From assembly GCF_000004075.3 (NCBI RefSeq), contig NC_026655.2, positions 22,305,489 through 22,369,488 on the forward strand: DNA of 64,000 nucleotides, read 5' to 3'. Under the pieces are notes generated by a model that was not told the DNA's origin, did no database searches, and saw nothing but the letters and a program-made list of their open reading frames with translations. Below, one piece after another: positions 13,867 to 25,077 of the stretch. This DNA is from Cucumis sativus (lineage: Eukaryota; Streptophyta; Magnoliopsida; Cucurbitales; Cucurbitaceae). The position numbers and the translations under genes were made by a program. The stretch's first letter is position 1. Each line of letters starts with the position of its first letter.

Positions 13867-14052
13867 CTACTTCGATCTCTGCCTCATCTTTCGGCGCTTT
13901 CTCTTCAACCTCCTCATTCTCTTCTTCTTCCACTGCCAGAAAACGAAAAAACCAAAACGTTAGAGCCAATGAAGCATCTAGAAAAAGATGACAAAGCGGA
14001 AAACGAGCTGAATCTATGGATGAATCTTGACAACAATTACCTTAGCTCTCAT
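13867..14052 (-). CDS. RPL41: 60S/large-subunit ribosomal protein L41 (eL41)
   Basis: One of the smallest eukaryotic proteins: 25 residues, almost all Lys/Arg, a structural part of the cytosolic large ribosomal subunit. Exon 1 (14041-14052) encodes only MRAK; a 108-base GT-AG intron (13933-14040) follows; exon 2 (13867-13932) encodes WKKKRMRRLKRK and on to RQRSK and the stop. The product matches the almost invariant eukaryotic L41 sequence from end to end. The second exon overlaps, antisense, a spurious forward-strand frame at 13800-13991. The upstream region has ribosomal-protein promoter elements. It is easily missed because of its size, but exact agreement with L41 plus a clean intron makes the call strong. 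Confidence 0.97.
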
Positions 14053-14162
14053 GGCGACGATGCAAAAAAAGTCCGAGTGCTCTCTGTCAGGTGAGCGTCG
14101 ATGAACGGCGGAAGAAGAAATATAAAGATAGTAAAATCAACCTGAGAAATGAGATGAAGCAG

Positions 14163-14228
14163 TATTTATATATAAACCCTAAATCTAATTGGGCCTAAAG
14201 TAGCAAACGGATTGAAGAATTCGGCCCA
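14163..14228 (-). promoter_or_regulatory. RPL41 promoter: TATA, telo-box, two site II elements
   Basis: Read on the minus strand toward RPL41, there is a GGCCCA at 14223-14228 and a TGGGCC at 14190-14195 (site II type, TGGGCY), a telo-box (AAACCCTAA on the plus strand, 14174-14182), and a TATA run at 14163-14174, about 110 bases before the start codon. Site II plus telo-box is the established signature of plant ribosomal-protein and translation-related promoters bound by TCP factors and telo-box proteins. Confidence 0.8.
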
Positions 14229-14695
14229 TTAGGAGTTGATTGAATGCATAAGATGATATTCACTATAGAGATATTTAGACGATTTATAATAAAAGTTTGG
14301 TACTAAGTTGGACAAATTATAAGTTTAAATCTCATTTTATTCACAAAACTTCAAAAATATAAGATAAAAAAATTTATTCTTCAATCCGTTTGATGATTGT
14401 TATTGTTTGAATTTTCTACTCGTTTTTTCCTTAATTTAAAGAAACGAATCTACGTAAGCGTCAAGTATGTGCGACCATGTAAATTTGTCTCGTTTCTCTT
14501 TTTCTTTAGTTTATAGTAAAACAAATGTGATTAGTTGTTTTTTTCATTTATGTCATTGTATTCAGTTCCATGTCTTGTTAACTTTTAAGACACTAATATT
14601 GTTCCAAGTCTTAAGTTTGTATTTTCTTACTTAACTATTTATAAGTGTTAGCTTTATTTAATCATTCAAAGCTATCTATAAAATGCAAATAAGAG

Positions 14696-15336
14696 TGTTC
14701 ACATGAGATTTTGAATAAATGTATTTCGTATAATTGAACGTTGTCTATTGATTGATATAACAAATACAATCTCTAATATTTACTCATTTGATTATTTCTC
14801 TCGAATGAAGGTTAAAACTTAGAACTTCTTGATCTTCGATCTTCAGGATGTTGTAGTTGCAAGTCAACTAAGCTTTGATCTTCTAGAATCCAAGAAAAGT
14901 TTAATCTTCCAAGTTTTCAATCTTTCAGAAGATGTCGATCTCGAGCTTGATAAAAACTTGCACGTTTTGAGAGCTTTTAGCTTTTGTACTTTAGAGCTTG
15001 AATTCTTCATTTAACCAAAGATCTTCCCAAATGAATTGAAATGTCTCTATTTATAGAAAATTTCCCTGGGCTTGGATCTATTTGCTTGTTGGACTTGAGT
15101 CCATTTTGCTTAGTGGGCTTGGTTTGAACCCATTTGCTTGTTGGATTTGAGTTTGGGCTTATTTGCTTAGCGAACTTGGGCCCATTACTTCTTTGACCCA
15201 ATTTTTACATCGGGAGCACTTGAATTAGGTTGGATACGAGAAAACTTGACTACCAAAACTCATTTAAATTATGAATATCATCATTTTAGCGTGATGACGT
15301 GACACGACTTAATTGACCAAAATTTTTTGTTCAACA
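14696..15336 (-). mobile_element. Solo LTR, copy 1 (641 bp)
   Basis: Fossil LTR without internal region. On the plus strand it starts TGTTCACATGAG and ends TTTGTTCAACA, so termini are TG...CA. It is flanked by a perfect 5-bp target-site duplication, AAGAG, at 14691-14695 and 15337-15341. It reads as an LTR on the minus strand, where CTATAAATAG (15047-15056) would be its TATA box. It holds a diverged internal duplication (15080-15099 and 15132-15151, 52-bp period). The relative at 18196-18875 shares ends, TATA block and layout. Copia or Gypsy origin cannot be told from an LTR alone. The perfect duplication suggests a younger insertion than copy 2. Confidence 0.85.
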
Positions 15337-15341
15337 AAGAG

Positions 15342-15404
15342 GTTAATTCAATAGACATCGAAGTGTTTGAACCTCTCTTCCTCTAATTATTGTACTAAAA
15401 AAAA
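15342..15404 (+). mobile_element. Possible SINE 3' remnant
   Basis: A short stretch next to the solo LTR has a B-box-like GTTTGAACC and ends in a short TTGTACTA plus poly-A tail, resembling the SINE-like copy at 23283-23376. The head is missing, so it may be a SINE cut by the LTR insertion or a chance match. Confidence 0.28.
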
Positions 15405-18195
15405 TTGTTCATAAAATACATCCATGAAATAATAATAAATACACTAAACTTCATTCGTCATCTAGAGACCACTAAGCAAAACCAATGCTCAATGACGAAT
15501 TTATTTAGGTCCATGTACCCATGCAATCGGTGATTTTATCCATTTAATTTATATATTTTATTTTTCATAATAAGTGAAGGATGAAAAATATACATGTGTA
15601 AGTTGACAAAAAATTTTATTCAATAATGTTGCTCACAGAATTACTTAAGAAATAAGGATTATATGTATTTAGATACATTGAAAAATGTTAATACACAAAA
15701 TGATTGACTTACGTAGAACGGATATTCACGATACTTTTTATCACAAAGAACAAATATTCTTCTTTGATGGATATAATATCATGAGATATCTAGTTTAGTT
15801 TATTGTGTATGAAAAACTTAGCTTACCTCTCGTGGAAGTTGTCGTAACACATTTATATAAAATCTCTTAATAATTATATTATTTATGAAATTTGGTGAAG
15901 AATTAAAAGCATACCAAATTCAAATAATAAAGAGTTATTTATACATTACAAATATTACTCTATAAATTAAAATATTCCAAACAAATGTGATATAATAATC
16001 TTATAAAATATTTGTGAAAGAAGTGTATAAAAATTAACCATATTTGTCTCTAAAATAAATGTATCCCCTGAGTTAAGATTTTACTATATATGTACAAGTC
16101 CCATCATTTGAATAGATAACAAAGGTTTAAAATGCAGTAGAGTTTTTTAGAAAAGACTTGAGATGAAAGTTTTGCCTAAACTTATTAATAAAACATAAAT
16201 GGATGGATTTATCTATAAAATGTCTTATATGAAAGACTAAATACATCATTAAGCACTCACATGATAAAATAGATATAAAATTTACCCTAATGATTAAGAT
16301 TAACATGCAACGCCTAGACTACATGAATTAGTATTGATTAGAAATTACCTTTGTAACTTTTGAATTAAACGACTACTTCTCGTTCACTAACTTCAACCAC
16401 TAGCAATAGTCACACCAATTATCCTCCGAACAAAGAACCAAGTTGTGAGATCTGATGGGTGAAGGAATCGAGAAAGAAAGTTGAGATAAAGAGAAAGGTG
16501 GAACTGGAAGTTGAAATAACTTTTTTTTAATGGTTGAAAATTGTAATTTTGTTTGGTGGAAAAACTCTTTCAAAAGAAAATAACTTTTTAAATTAACCAA
16601 AAAGCCTTTCATAATTTAAAAAATTTTCCTTAAATAACCTAATTACATGCAACTATATATTGCATGTAATTAGTTCATCCAATTTCAAACACCTCATTTT
16701 TTTTACTTATGATTAGTAGAATTATTGATCATTGTATTTTTTCTTAAAGAAATTATTGGGGGTCATTACCAAGTTTAAGTTTATTCTACGAGTTTTGAAA
16801 CCTTAATTTATTAAATTTAAGATTATAGTATTCAATTTTTCAATACAACTTTATGGAATAATATAATTACAAACTACGAATACGAATTGTAGGACATAAA
16901 TTTCAACAATTTCAACAATATGACAACTCATTTGCTTAATGTGAAAAATATATCATTTAATCTCAAGAAAAGAAGGAAAAACTTTAGTCCCTCGAAAACC
17001 ATAAGTTCAAAAAAAACAAGTGTACCTATATATTTTTACAAGTTATACATTGACTTATGATAGTCTATGAAGTGGATTTTAATAACTACTAACTTTAGAT
17101 CATGATGAAATATCCCAATGATTTATGATACTCGTCAAGAATGTTCTTTTCTAATACTCTATCAGTATATCACATACACATATTATATTTGTCAGCCTAA
17201 TCGATTTGGAGTTGGAGAAGCTTCATAAGAGTAGAGTAGGCTTCATTGGGGGCTTTGATATAAACACTAGTCCACCAAGTAAAACTTCTCAACTCAAAGC
17301 CATGTCTCAAGCAGACTTTGAAAGCTTCCTGGGCCTTTTACTTTTTTTGAGGGTGAATAATCTTCTATTTCAAATAGGTTGAGTGATCTTATCATTGTAC
17401 TTTGAGGAATAATTACATATGTATTGCTCTCTAATGTCACGAAGGAAAGAAAGAAGGTGATGTCATTTGTCGTGATGATTCAAGAAATTTCTTACTGAAA
17501 AGACGATTGTGAATGATTATTAACAAATGTGTTACGAATAATGAGTGTAAACATGTTGTTGTATTCAATTTGGTTTTTTGGACAACATGATTATAAAAAA
17601 ATATATGAATAACTTCTCTTATTTTCTTGGCTAGGAACTATATTGAGTAATTTTTGGTTTAGTATTGTTCCTCTCTCTATTATTGTTTGTTAGCTACAAA
17701 ATGAATGCATATGCGTGAGAAGAGGGGAAAAAAGACGTATATATTTATGAGTTTAGGTAATTGCTTAATTGAAATAAATAGTCAAACTTCAATAATTCAA
17801 CATACACAACCCTACAATTTAATTAATTAGCTTCAAAAGAAAAAATAGAAAGAAAAAAAAGTTGGTAGACTCACTCACATGGGACCCATCTATATATATG
17901 GAAACAACAAAAGTATATTAGAATAAGCCAAATGAAAATAATCTTTCCCATTTTCCCCTCTTCCTATGCAACATTAATCTAACAATTTAAAAGCATATGT
18001 TAAATTTATAAATCATTCAAGAAAAGAAAAACGCACACACATGAACCATACTCGTTGAAGTTCCTGTTCTTACCTTTTTTTTTCTCAATTTATGATTATT
18101 ACGGGTATATTTATGTGTTATAATAAAATCAAAATGCATTCAAGTAAATTAATTAAATTTAAGGTGTAGAACTAAAAGGAATGTTTTGAGATCAT
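15405..18195. other. Intergenic between the two solo LTRs
   Basis: AT-rich, no supported gene. A perfect 14-bp inverted repeat lies at 16639-16652 and 16660-16673. A slightly more GC-rich, coding-like stretch at 17193-17345 has no recognised homologue. The antisense frame at 16400-16612 is low-complexity. No internal retroelement region links the two LTRs. Confidence 0.5.
16639..16673. repeat. Perfect 14-bp inverted repeat, 7-base spacer
   Basis: CTAATTACATGCAA at 16639-16652 is exactly complementary to 16660-16673. Each arm contains CATGCA, the core of the RY element. It could form a small hairpin or a double binding site; no adjoining gene is identifiable. Confidence 0.85.
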
Positions 18196-18875
18196 TGTTC
18201 GCATGAGATTTTCGGAGAAATTTGATTCGTGGAATTAAACTTAAGTTGATGTTGAATTTTTATTGATTTGATGCGACGTGGTTTGATCTATAGAATTTGA
18301 TCCTCTAATTTTCTCTCGATTGAATGTTTATGTTTGATTTGAGGAAGCGGAGCACGTGATGTTGTTGTTGAAAGAAAATTTGTATCTTCAAATGAGCTTT
18401 AATCTTCGAGGGAAAATCGACTTCAAAAGTTAGGAAGTTTTCTAGTTAGGAGAAGTCTTCTAGCTCTTACTTGTAAAAGTTGGAGTTTTGGAAGAAATGT
18501 TATCTTCAAAGGAGTTGGAGTATTCAAGGACGGTCGCTTTTATAGCTCTTGAAAGAATTCTTTATACCTTCCAGAATAAAATATTTCCAATTTTTGTGAG
18601 GTGAACTCTTCTATTTATAGAGTTATCTGGTGGGCTTTATAGACTTGAGCATGGTTGACCCATGAGCTCAACCATCGATTTAAGTCATTATAACATGTGA
18701 CGATGAAAACATGTGATATTATCATAATTTGCCCATTTATGTTTTTAATTTTAACTTGGGATACATGTCAATTTTTTAATTAATCTCAAATTTAATTATA
18801 TATATATACATTTTATCATTAATTTCATAAAGAATGTGACAATTTATTATTGGTCTATAATTTTTCTATTCAACA
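18196..18875 (-). mobile_element. Solo LTR, copy 2 (680 bp)
   Basis: Same family and orientation as 14696-15336: starts TGTTCGCATGAG, ends TTCTATTCAACA on the plus strand, with a matching TATA block (CTATTTATAG, 18611-18620). Flanks are ATCAT (18191-18195) and ATCAC (18876-18880), a 5-bp duplication with one difference. It is clearly diverged from copy 1 and lacks the 52-bp internal duplication. No internal region is present. Fossil, probably older than copy 1. Confidence 0.8.
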
Positions 18876-18880
18876 ATCAC

Positions 18881-20188
18881 TAGTACTCCACACCATGTAT
18901 CTTTCTTTGTTTTTTATCCATCCTTAGAGATACATAATAATTTATGTATACTAATCTTAACAACAAAAACCCTATAAGAAATTTTCTAAACATATTTTAA
19001 ATTAAACTCCAAAAGTTAAAATGAAAATGTTCAAACTTTAGTGATAAAATGGAAATCAACTCATATCCATATATGAATATTTTTACATAAAAAATGTCTT
19101 TTTTTTTTGTTTAAATTTAGTCCCTAGTTACACACTTTATATTTAATTTCAATTTAGTAAATTTGTTTAATTTTGATACTTACAGTTTTAACTCCAATTT
19201 TTCTCAGTTAATATTCACTTTGAATTAATGAATATTCACATTAATTTTGCTACTATCTTTCACTCACTTCAAAAAAGGAAAAATTAATTAAAAAAATTTA
19301 CTTCGTAATTACCATGTAACACTTTTAAGAAGTAGCAAAATGTATGAATACGATTCACTTCAAAAAGAAAATCAAAATAAATTTGTATTATTAAATGAAA
19401 GCATTAATTAAAAAAGTGAAGATCGATCACCGGCGCCGCCACCGATTTGCCGTCGCCTTCACGAGACCTCCATTTCCGCCACTTTTGTCTCTTATTATAT
19501 ATATGTATTTCTTGGAATTAGGGCTTTTTGCTTTGACTTACCTTCTTCTCTAAGGCCTAAAAGTAGAGAGAGAGAGATGAGTGAGTTGTACACGCAATAG
19601 TAATAGAAAGCAAACAAATCAATCAAATTTCTCTCTATAATTTCAATTATTCATCTAATAATTCTCAAATATTGATTCCTTTCATTATTGTAATTAATGC
19701 TTCTACATTAGAAAAATTACACCCCATTCAATGTAATTAAATGAGCCTTAAAATATGCTCTAAATAATAGTAATGATTAAAATATGTTAATATTTTAGAT
19801 TAAATTCTTATGCCAAATAAACTTTTTTATGTTGTGTTTAGATACAAAATTTAAAACTCAATTCAAATGTTAATTAATAACATCATTAATGTGAAATAGG
19901 AAGTTATGAATAATAGTTGCATAAAACTATATTGTTGTTGATTGATTTAAGTGTAACATCATGATAAGTTTGATGTTATGCATGTAGTTATAACAACATT
20001 TCCTAATTTAGAAGTTTATGATTAATTATAAGAATCCTTTGTCATTTAGAGATATAGTTTGTGGACATTCAAGTTGCTATTAATGGTTTTTGTTGAATTA
20101 TTTACCAAAAAGTAAAATGTAATGTAATATTTGAAGGGGCATTTGGAGAGGAAGTTGATTATTAAAAAAATCAATTTGTTTGGGGGTA
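18881..20188. other. Intergenic upstream of the ATL gene
   Basis: AT-rich with no supported gene. A short GC-rich patch (about 19428-19485) stands out against the background. The right end should include the distal promoter of the RING-H2 gene. Confidence 0.5.
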
Positions 20189-20244
20189 TAATATATATAT
20201 ATATATAATTAGGAAATTAGGAAATTAGGAAATTAGGAAATTAG
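20189..20244. repeat. TA microsatellite plus four GAAATTAG units
   Basis: A short (TA)n run (about 20189-20207) is followed by four exact tandem copies of GAAATTAG (20213-20244). It lies about 190 bases before the ATL start codon, so it is in the proximal promoter or leader. Confidence 0.9.
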
Positions 20245-20434
20245 TTGAGATATAAAGTAAATGTTACGTTACCAAAAAACGGAGAGCCCATTTGGGTTCA
20301 CGGAGAAAAAGATTCGTTGCATTCTCATAATAAATAAACTAAACACTCTCTCAACTCTTCTTCTACCTCCTTCCTCCGGCCACTGCCTACCGCGGCTCCT
20401 TCTCTGCAACTTTCTCAACCTTCCACCACCAACA

Positions 20435-21172
20435 ATGACACCCACTAATTCCACTTCACTCACCCAATTCGCTCAAACCATTTTCTCCTACAACAGTAAC
20501 ATCATGCTCGCCGCTCTCATTTCTCTTCTCTTAGTCGTCCTCTTCGTCCTTCTCCTCCACGCTTACGCCAATTGCTTCTTCCCTCACCCTCGCCACCACC
20601 GCCGTACCTCTGTCACCGTCTCCTACGTCCTTGCTCCCCCTCGTCTCTCGCGTTTCGATTCCGTTCCCTTTGATTTAGGTTCCGCTCCGTCCAACTCCAA
20701 AGGCCTGGATCCGTCTGTTATCTCTGCCATTCCTCTGTTCGTCTACGAATCTGAGGAGAAGAAATGTGCGGCGGCGGCAGCGGCGATGGAGTGCGTGATT
20801 TGCCTCAGTGAATTCGAAGAACGAGAACTTGGACGACGGCTGCCCAAATGTAGGCATGGGTTTCATCTGGAGTGTATTGATATGTGGTTGAATTCTCACG
20901 CGAATTGTCCTGTTTGTAGAGAGCCGGTGATTGGCGAGGCTGTTGATTGTTCCGATGCGGTGGAATCAGGCGAGGGAGAAATCGGAAGGGAGACTGTGAA
21001 TGAGGGGCAAAGCGTTCAATTTAACTCTGATTCCTCCTCCTCTTCTACTTCTTCGGTTGACCCACCGCCATTGATGTCGTCGATTGGAGCGTCATTGATT
21101 CGAATATTGAGTAGAAACAGATCAGACGGAAGGATTTTCCCGTCCTCCAATGGCGAAGAATTGGGTGTTTGA
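20435..21172 (+). CDS. ATL-type RING-H2 E3 ubiquitin ligase
   Basis: Membrane-anchored E3 ubiquitin ligase of the plant ATL family, which passes ubiquitin from an E2 to target proteins. Intronless, 245 residues, as is usual for ATLs. Order: one hydrophobic segment (about 23-47), basic stretch, GLD motif at 90-92, RING-H2 domain with ligands C120, C123, C139, H141, H144, C147, C158 and C161, then a Ser-rich acidic tail. The Pro before the third Cys and the Trp at 151, typical for E2 contact, are present. An in-frame ATG at 20261 would add 58 residues with no family similarity; I prefer 20435, which places the hydrophobic segment near the N-terminus as in other ATLs. Substrate and the exact ATL number cannot be told. 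Confidence 0.93.
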   Translation: MTPTNSTSLTQFAQTIFSYNSNIMLAALISLLLVVLFVLLLHAYANCFFPHPRHHRRTSVTVSYVLAPPRLSRFDSVPFDLGSAPSNSKGLDPSVISAIPLFVYESEEKKCAAAAAAMECVICLSEFEERELGRRLPKCRHGFHLECIDMWLNSHANCPVCREPVIGEAVDCSDAVESGEGEIGRETVNEGQSVQFNSDSSSSSTSSVDPPPLMSSIGASLIRILSRNRSDGRIFPSSNGEELGV

Positions 21173-22098
21173 ATTATGGAAGAAGCATCGCGCCATTTTT
21201 GTACAGATTTTCAAGAAATTAAAAATCCCTCTCCTTCCTTTAGTATTAGACTAGTCTCTCATAAAGTATAGTTTCATCCACAAGAAGCAAAATTAGTTTT
21301 CTTTTCTTTTCTTTTTAGCTAGGATTCATTTTTCTTCTCTCTTTTCTAAAGTAATTTATATTTTGCATGTTACCTTCATCTTACAAAGTATAAAATAAAT
21401 TAGGATGGAAATTTTGATGAAAATTTTCAAGAAGTAGATTTAGTTAGTTCTAAACAAAAAAATTCATAATCAGATATCAAAGTATGACCAAATTGAAAGC
21501 ATCTCTTTTTGTTACTATAAATGCTAAATCAAATACTTAAGAGATTAATCAACATTTTCACTAAATCTAAGCATAAAAATTAAAAATATGACTAGTGTGA
21601 ATATAATTATACATTATAAACAGTTTATTTATTCATTAATATATTTTAGTTAATTCTTTATATATTTTCTAGAAATATTTACAAATCAGCTTTTTGTGTG
21701 CATGTTTATAAAGTTCCTTTTATTGGAGTTATTTCTAAAAGAAAGTCTTTGACCAAGTAAAATGTTACTTTTAACACTGAAATTAAAAAAAGAAAAACAA
21801 TAGTATTAAGTAAAAAGAGAGATAGATTTATTGAGAAATGGAAATGTATGACATAGAACCTCTAAAACTTGAGAATGGAGAATTTCCAATTCGTTGAATT
21901 TACTACTCCAAATGTTTCTAATTTGTCTCTCTCCTTTTAGGGATTGATAACTTTAACAAATATTTTTGGTCCATTTTAAAATTGAACTTTTCAAACCTCT
22001 TAACTTCTAACTCCAAATAAACAAGCATACGTCAACATTGGATAAAGTGAGAAAGAATTAATTAATGAGAAACAGTGTGATTGGAAATATTGGAGTAT

Positions 22099-22100
<2 letters not shown>

Positions 22101-22140
<40 letters not shown>
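22101..22140. repeat. (AG)20 microsatellite
   Basis: Twenty uninterrupted AG units. Likely polymorphic in length. Confidence 0.95.
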
Positions 22141-22144
<4 letters not shown>

Positions 22145-23094
22145 GAAATATAAATTTATTAGTTCCATGTTTTGTGGTCAATGTTTCCAGCTTAATGCGG
22201 TGTCGTTTATAGGGCATAGTCAAAGTGACTTTTCATATTTCATATAAATTTATTTGACTTGGCAGTGTGACCATAAGCATAAAAGGATCCATAGCCTAAG
22301 CTGCCCCTAAATTTAGGAAATTCCTTATTTTTCTTATTACATTTTTAATCTCTCAACTTTATTTTATTTTTTCCTTTCAATAATTAAATAATAAACTAAA
22401 CTGTATTTGATTCCTCTGTCATTCTGATTCTGATTTCTTTTATGTTTAATCTAATTAATTAATGTAGAAATTATGTGGGAAATAATTTATGCTAACATTT
22501 ACATAGACATGTATTAAAGCTGCATCAACATAGGATGGAGCAATTATTTATGACATAATAATAATGATACTCACCATAATTGCTGGGTTTTTTCTTTTTC
22601 CTTTTTCTTTCAAGTTTAGAGATAAATTAAAAGTGCTAATAAGTATATGCAACTAATTTTAAGTTTTTAAAATTCATAGGAAGGAGTGACTTTTTCTATG
22701 AGAGATCGATGCATATTTATTGGTTTCGATTTTAATGAATAGTTGCTTTTAAGAGAATAGTTACATGACATTCCTATTTTCTTGAGCCTTAGTATGAATG
22801 TGTAAAACTAAATAAAAATGATACACAAACGACCCTTTTGAGATGTGTATTAGGATTAGCCCAAATCAATGCTATATATTTATTCATCTTGTTCTAAAAA
22901 CACGTCAGTTCATGGCTCGACTAATAATATAATTTAAACGACTTTGGTGGTGTTTGATTAAGTATAACAAAATTATTAAGATTAATTTTATCGAGAGGCC
23001 AGAATGTAATAAAAATTAATCTAATCTAAACCTAGAAAAGTAAATAAACAGTAACAAACAAACAGTGCAAAACTAAAGAAAACAAACAAATTCT

Positions 23095-23142
23095 CTATTA
23101 CATAAATTAATTGCTTCACTATTACATAAATTAATTGCTTCA
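23095..23142. repeat. 24-bp perfect tandem duplication
   Basis: Two identical 24-base units, 23095-23118 and 23119-23142, beginning CTATTACATAAATTAATTGC. No differences, so a recent local duplication. Confidence 0.95.
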
Positions 23143-23282
23143 ACAAGTACGAGTCCTATTTTCATGTCCTACCTAGCATGTTGACATTAGTTCGGAAAAC
23201 AATGATGTACGGCATGTTGACATACCTAAACAAGCTTCAATTGCTCTATAAATAGACATGCAACAATGAGTTCCATGCGCCA

Positions 23283-23376
23283 AAGTGAGCTAGGATTAGT
23301 TGTAATTAACATGATCTATCTTTCCTCAAGGTCAAGTTTGATCCCCCACCCTATATTTGTTGTACTAAAAAAAAAC
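23283..23376 (+). mobile_element. tRNA-derived SINE-like element
   Basis: An A-box-like region (about 23286-23301) and a B-box-like GTTTGATCC (23336-23344) are spaced as in a tRNA promoter and are followed by a short non-tRNA tail ending in a run of nine A. No intact tRNA can be folded. The layout fits a short plant SINE; copies of similar layout are at 43222-43319 and 51300-51385. Confidence 0.5.
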
Positions 23377-23548
23377 AACTAAATCCATGCTTTTCTCTCC
23401 TCACTTTAGGAGACTACAAAGCTCAGCTTTAACACAAGATGAGCATTTGGCTGAATAGAATCTACAAATAGCTTTCTAAAAATATACAAGTTTATGTACA
23501 CGACTTTGTGACTAGAGAGTTAAAGACAGATTTTTACATAGGTGAACG

Positions 23549-25045
23549 TCAATGTTCTGCTGTTCTTTTGTTGCCCAAAAACGCAACAGAAAACTCCTCA
23601 TCATTTTTACCCAACATATCCTTTAAACTACATTCTACATTCATTCCCTTCAACGCCCGGAACCTTGGAATTATCTTATTTTCCAATGAATAACTAAAGT
23701 ACCTTGGATAGTCGACCACTTCCTTTTTTGGCTTCTTCATGATATTGACAAGGAAATCTAGCTTGGGTCTCAATACCTCCTCAATACTATACCCAAGAAG
23801 AGGAGAGAATCTTACAACCATGGAGGCAATATCCCTCTCTGAGAGCCCTCTCTGCCTCAGGTACTTTATACTGCAAAAATTTATGATCTTTATTAGAATT
23901 TGGGCCATCACATTCACATCTATTTATAATCTAACTAATTATACTTTCTTTGCAACTAGATAATTATACATTCTTTGAGGTGAAAAAATTATTGATTTGC
24001 AACTGAAATTTTAAGTTGCTATGTGATTTAATTAGCAACCTACTCAAATGTTGCATCTAGACATTTTCAGTTTTGACACAGCAAATATGCTAAAATAAAT
24101 CAGGAATCCAGTGATAAAAATTATAAATGTGAATTAGAACTTGGAAGTGTTTTCAACATGAAGATGTATTTTCAAAATGCATATAGTTTTGGTCTTTCTC
24201 CAAAAAAATTATGGCTTTATCCATGGAAGCTATGCCAAACCACATTGCACATATACACAAAAGTGAAGTCTGAGCATTACCGTGGGTGTAAAGTTTTGTG
24301 AGGGTCAGACACGAGAAGCTCAGGATATTTTTTAATTGCACGAGGTAGATGAGTCTTAGAAACACCAATTTTGATGAGAAATTCAAGCTTCCTCTTCAGC
24401 GTTTTCTCAACACTGGTTGCAGATATTTCTGGACAACGAGCAATTATCCTGCCAATACTTTCTTTATCGAACCCTACCTCTTCCAAAAATGAAACAACCT
24501 GTATTTGCACAACTATAATTATAAATTTCCAAAACTCCCAAGCAATAAAAATTACAAATAATTGCAAAAGCTGACTACTAAGCCATAGAGGTTGTTACAT
24601 TACAGCCACACTATTGAATTTTCATTGCTCCACCACACTTCCAAGATTTTAATGCACAATCTACTTTCAAACTATAGGGCCCAACCCTCGAACTAAATTT
24701 GTTAATTTTACCTAATATCTTAATCTATAAAACTTAAGAACTCTAATGTTAACTACTAAAAAATTGAACCTTGAACAACCATCTTGATTTAAGGAAAAAC
24801 AGTTACCATAGCTTATTAGTTCATTTTGCAACATTTAAAACTTTAATTAATTACTAACATTTTTTCAAAAATTTAAGAAGGTGATTAATCAAATTGGACG
24901 TTGGACGATGCAATGGTAAGCTTGTAACAACATAGAAAGTTCAATTTTTTCTAAAATTGAAAGTTAAAAATCTAGAGAGAATATCATCATATTTCATAAT
25001 AATATAATATTCTTGAATTGATGTCGGAATATAAATATAAGAACA

Positions 25046-25077
<32 letters not shown>

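Larger units (their letters stand above)
21173..23246. other. Intergenic between convergent ATL and mTERF genes
   Basis: The left part holds the ATL 3' UTR. No supported gene. Contains a 40-bp AG microsatellite (22101-22140) and a perfect 24-bp tandem duplication (23095-23142). Confidence 0.5.

Noticed and set aside
13800-13991. Forward 63-codon Ser/Lys-rich frame
   Set aside because: It is the antisense of RPL41 exon 2 and its 3' flank.
14696-18875. Single full-length LTR element bounded by the two LTRs
   Set aside because: Each LTR has its own target-site duplication, and the 2.9 kb between them has no primer site, polypurine tract or coding remnants.
20261-20434. In-frame upstream ATG that would extend the ATL protein by 58 residues
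   Set aside because: The extension has no ATL similarity, and 20435 gives the normal N-terminus with a membrane segment near residue 23.
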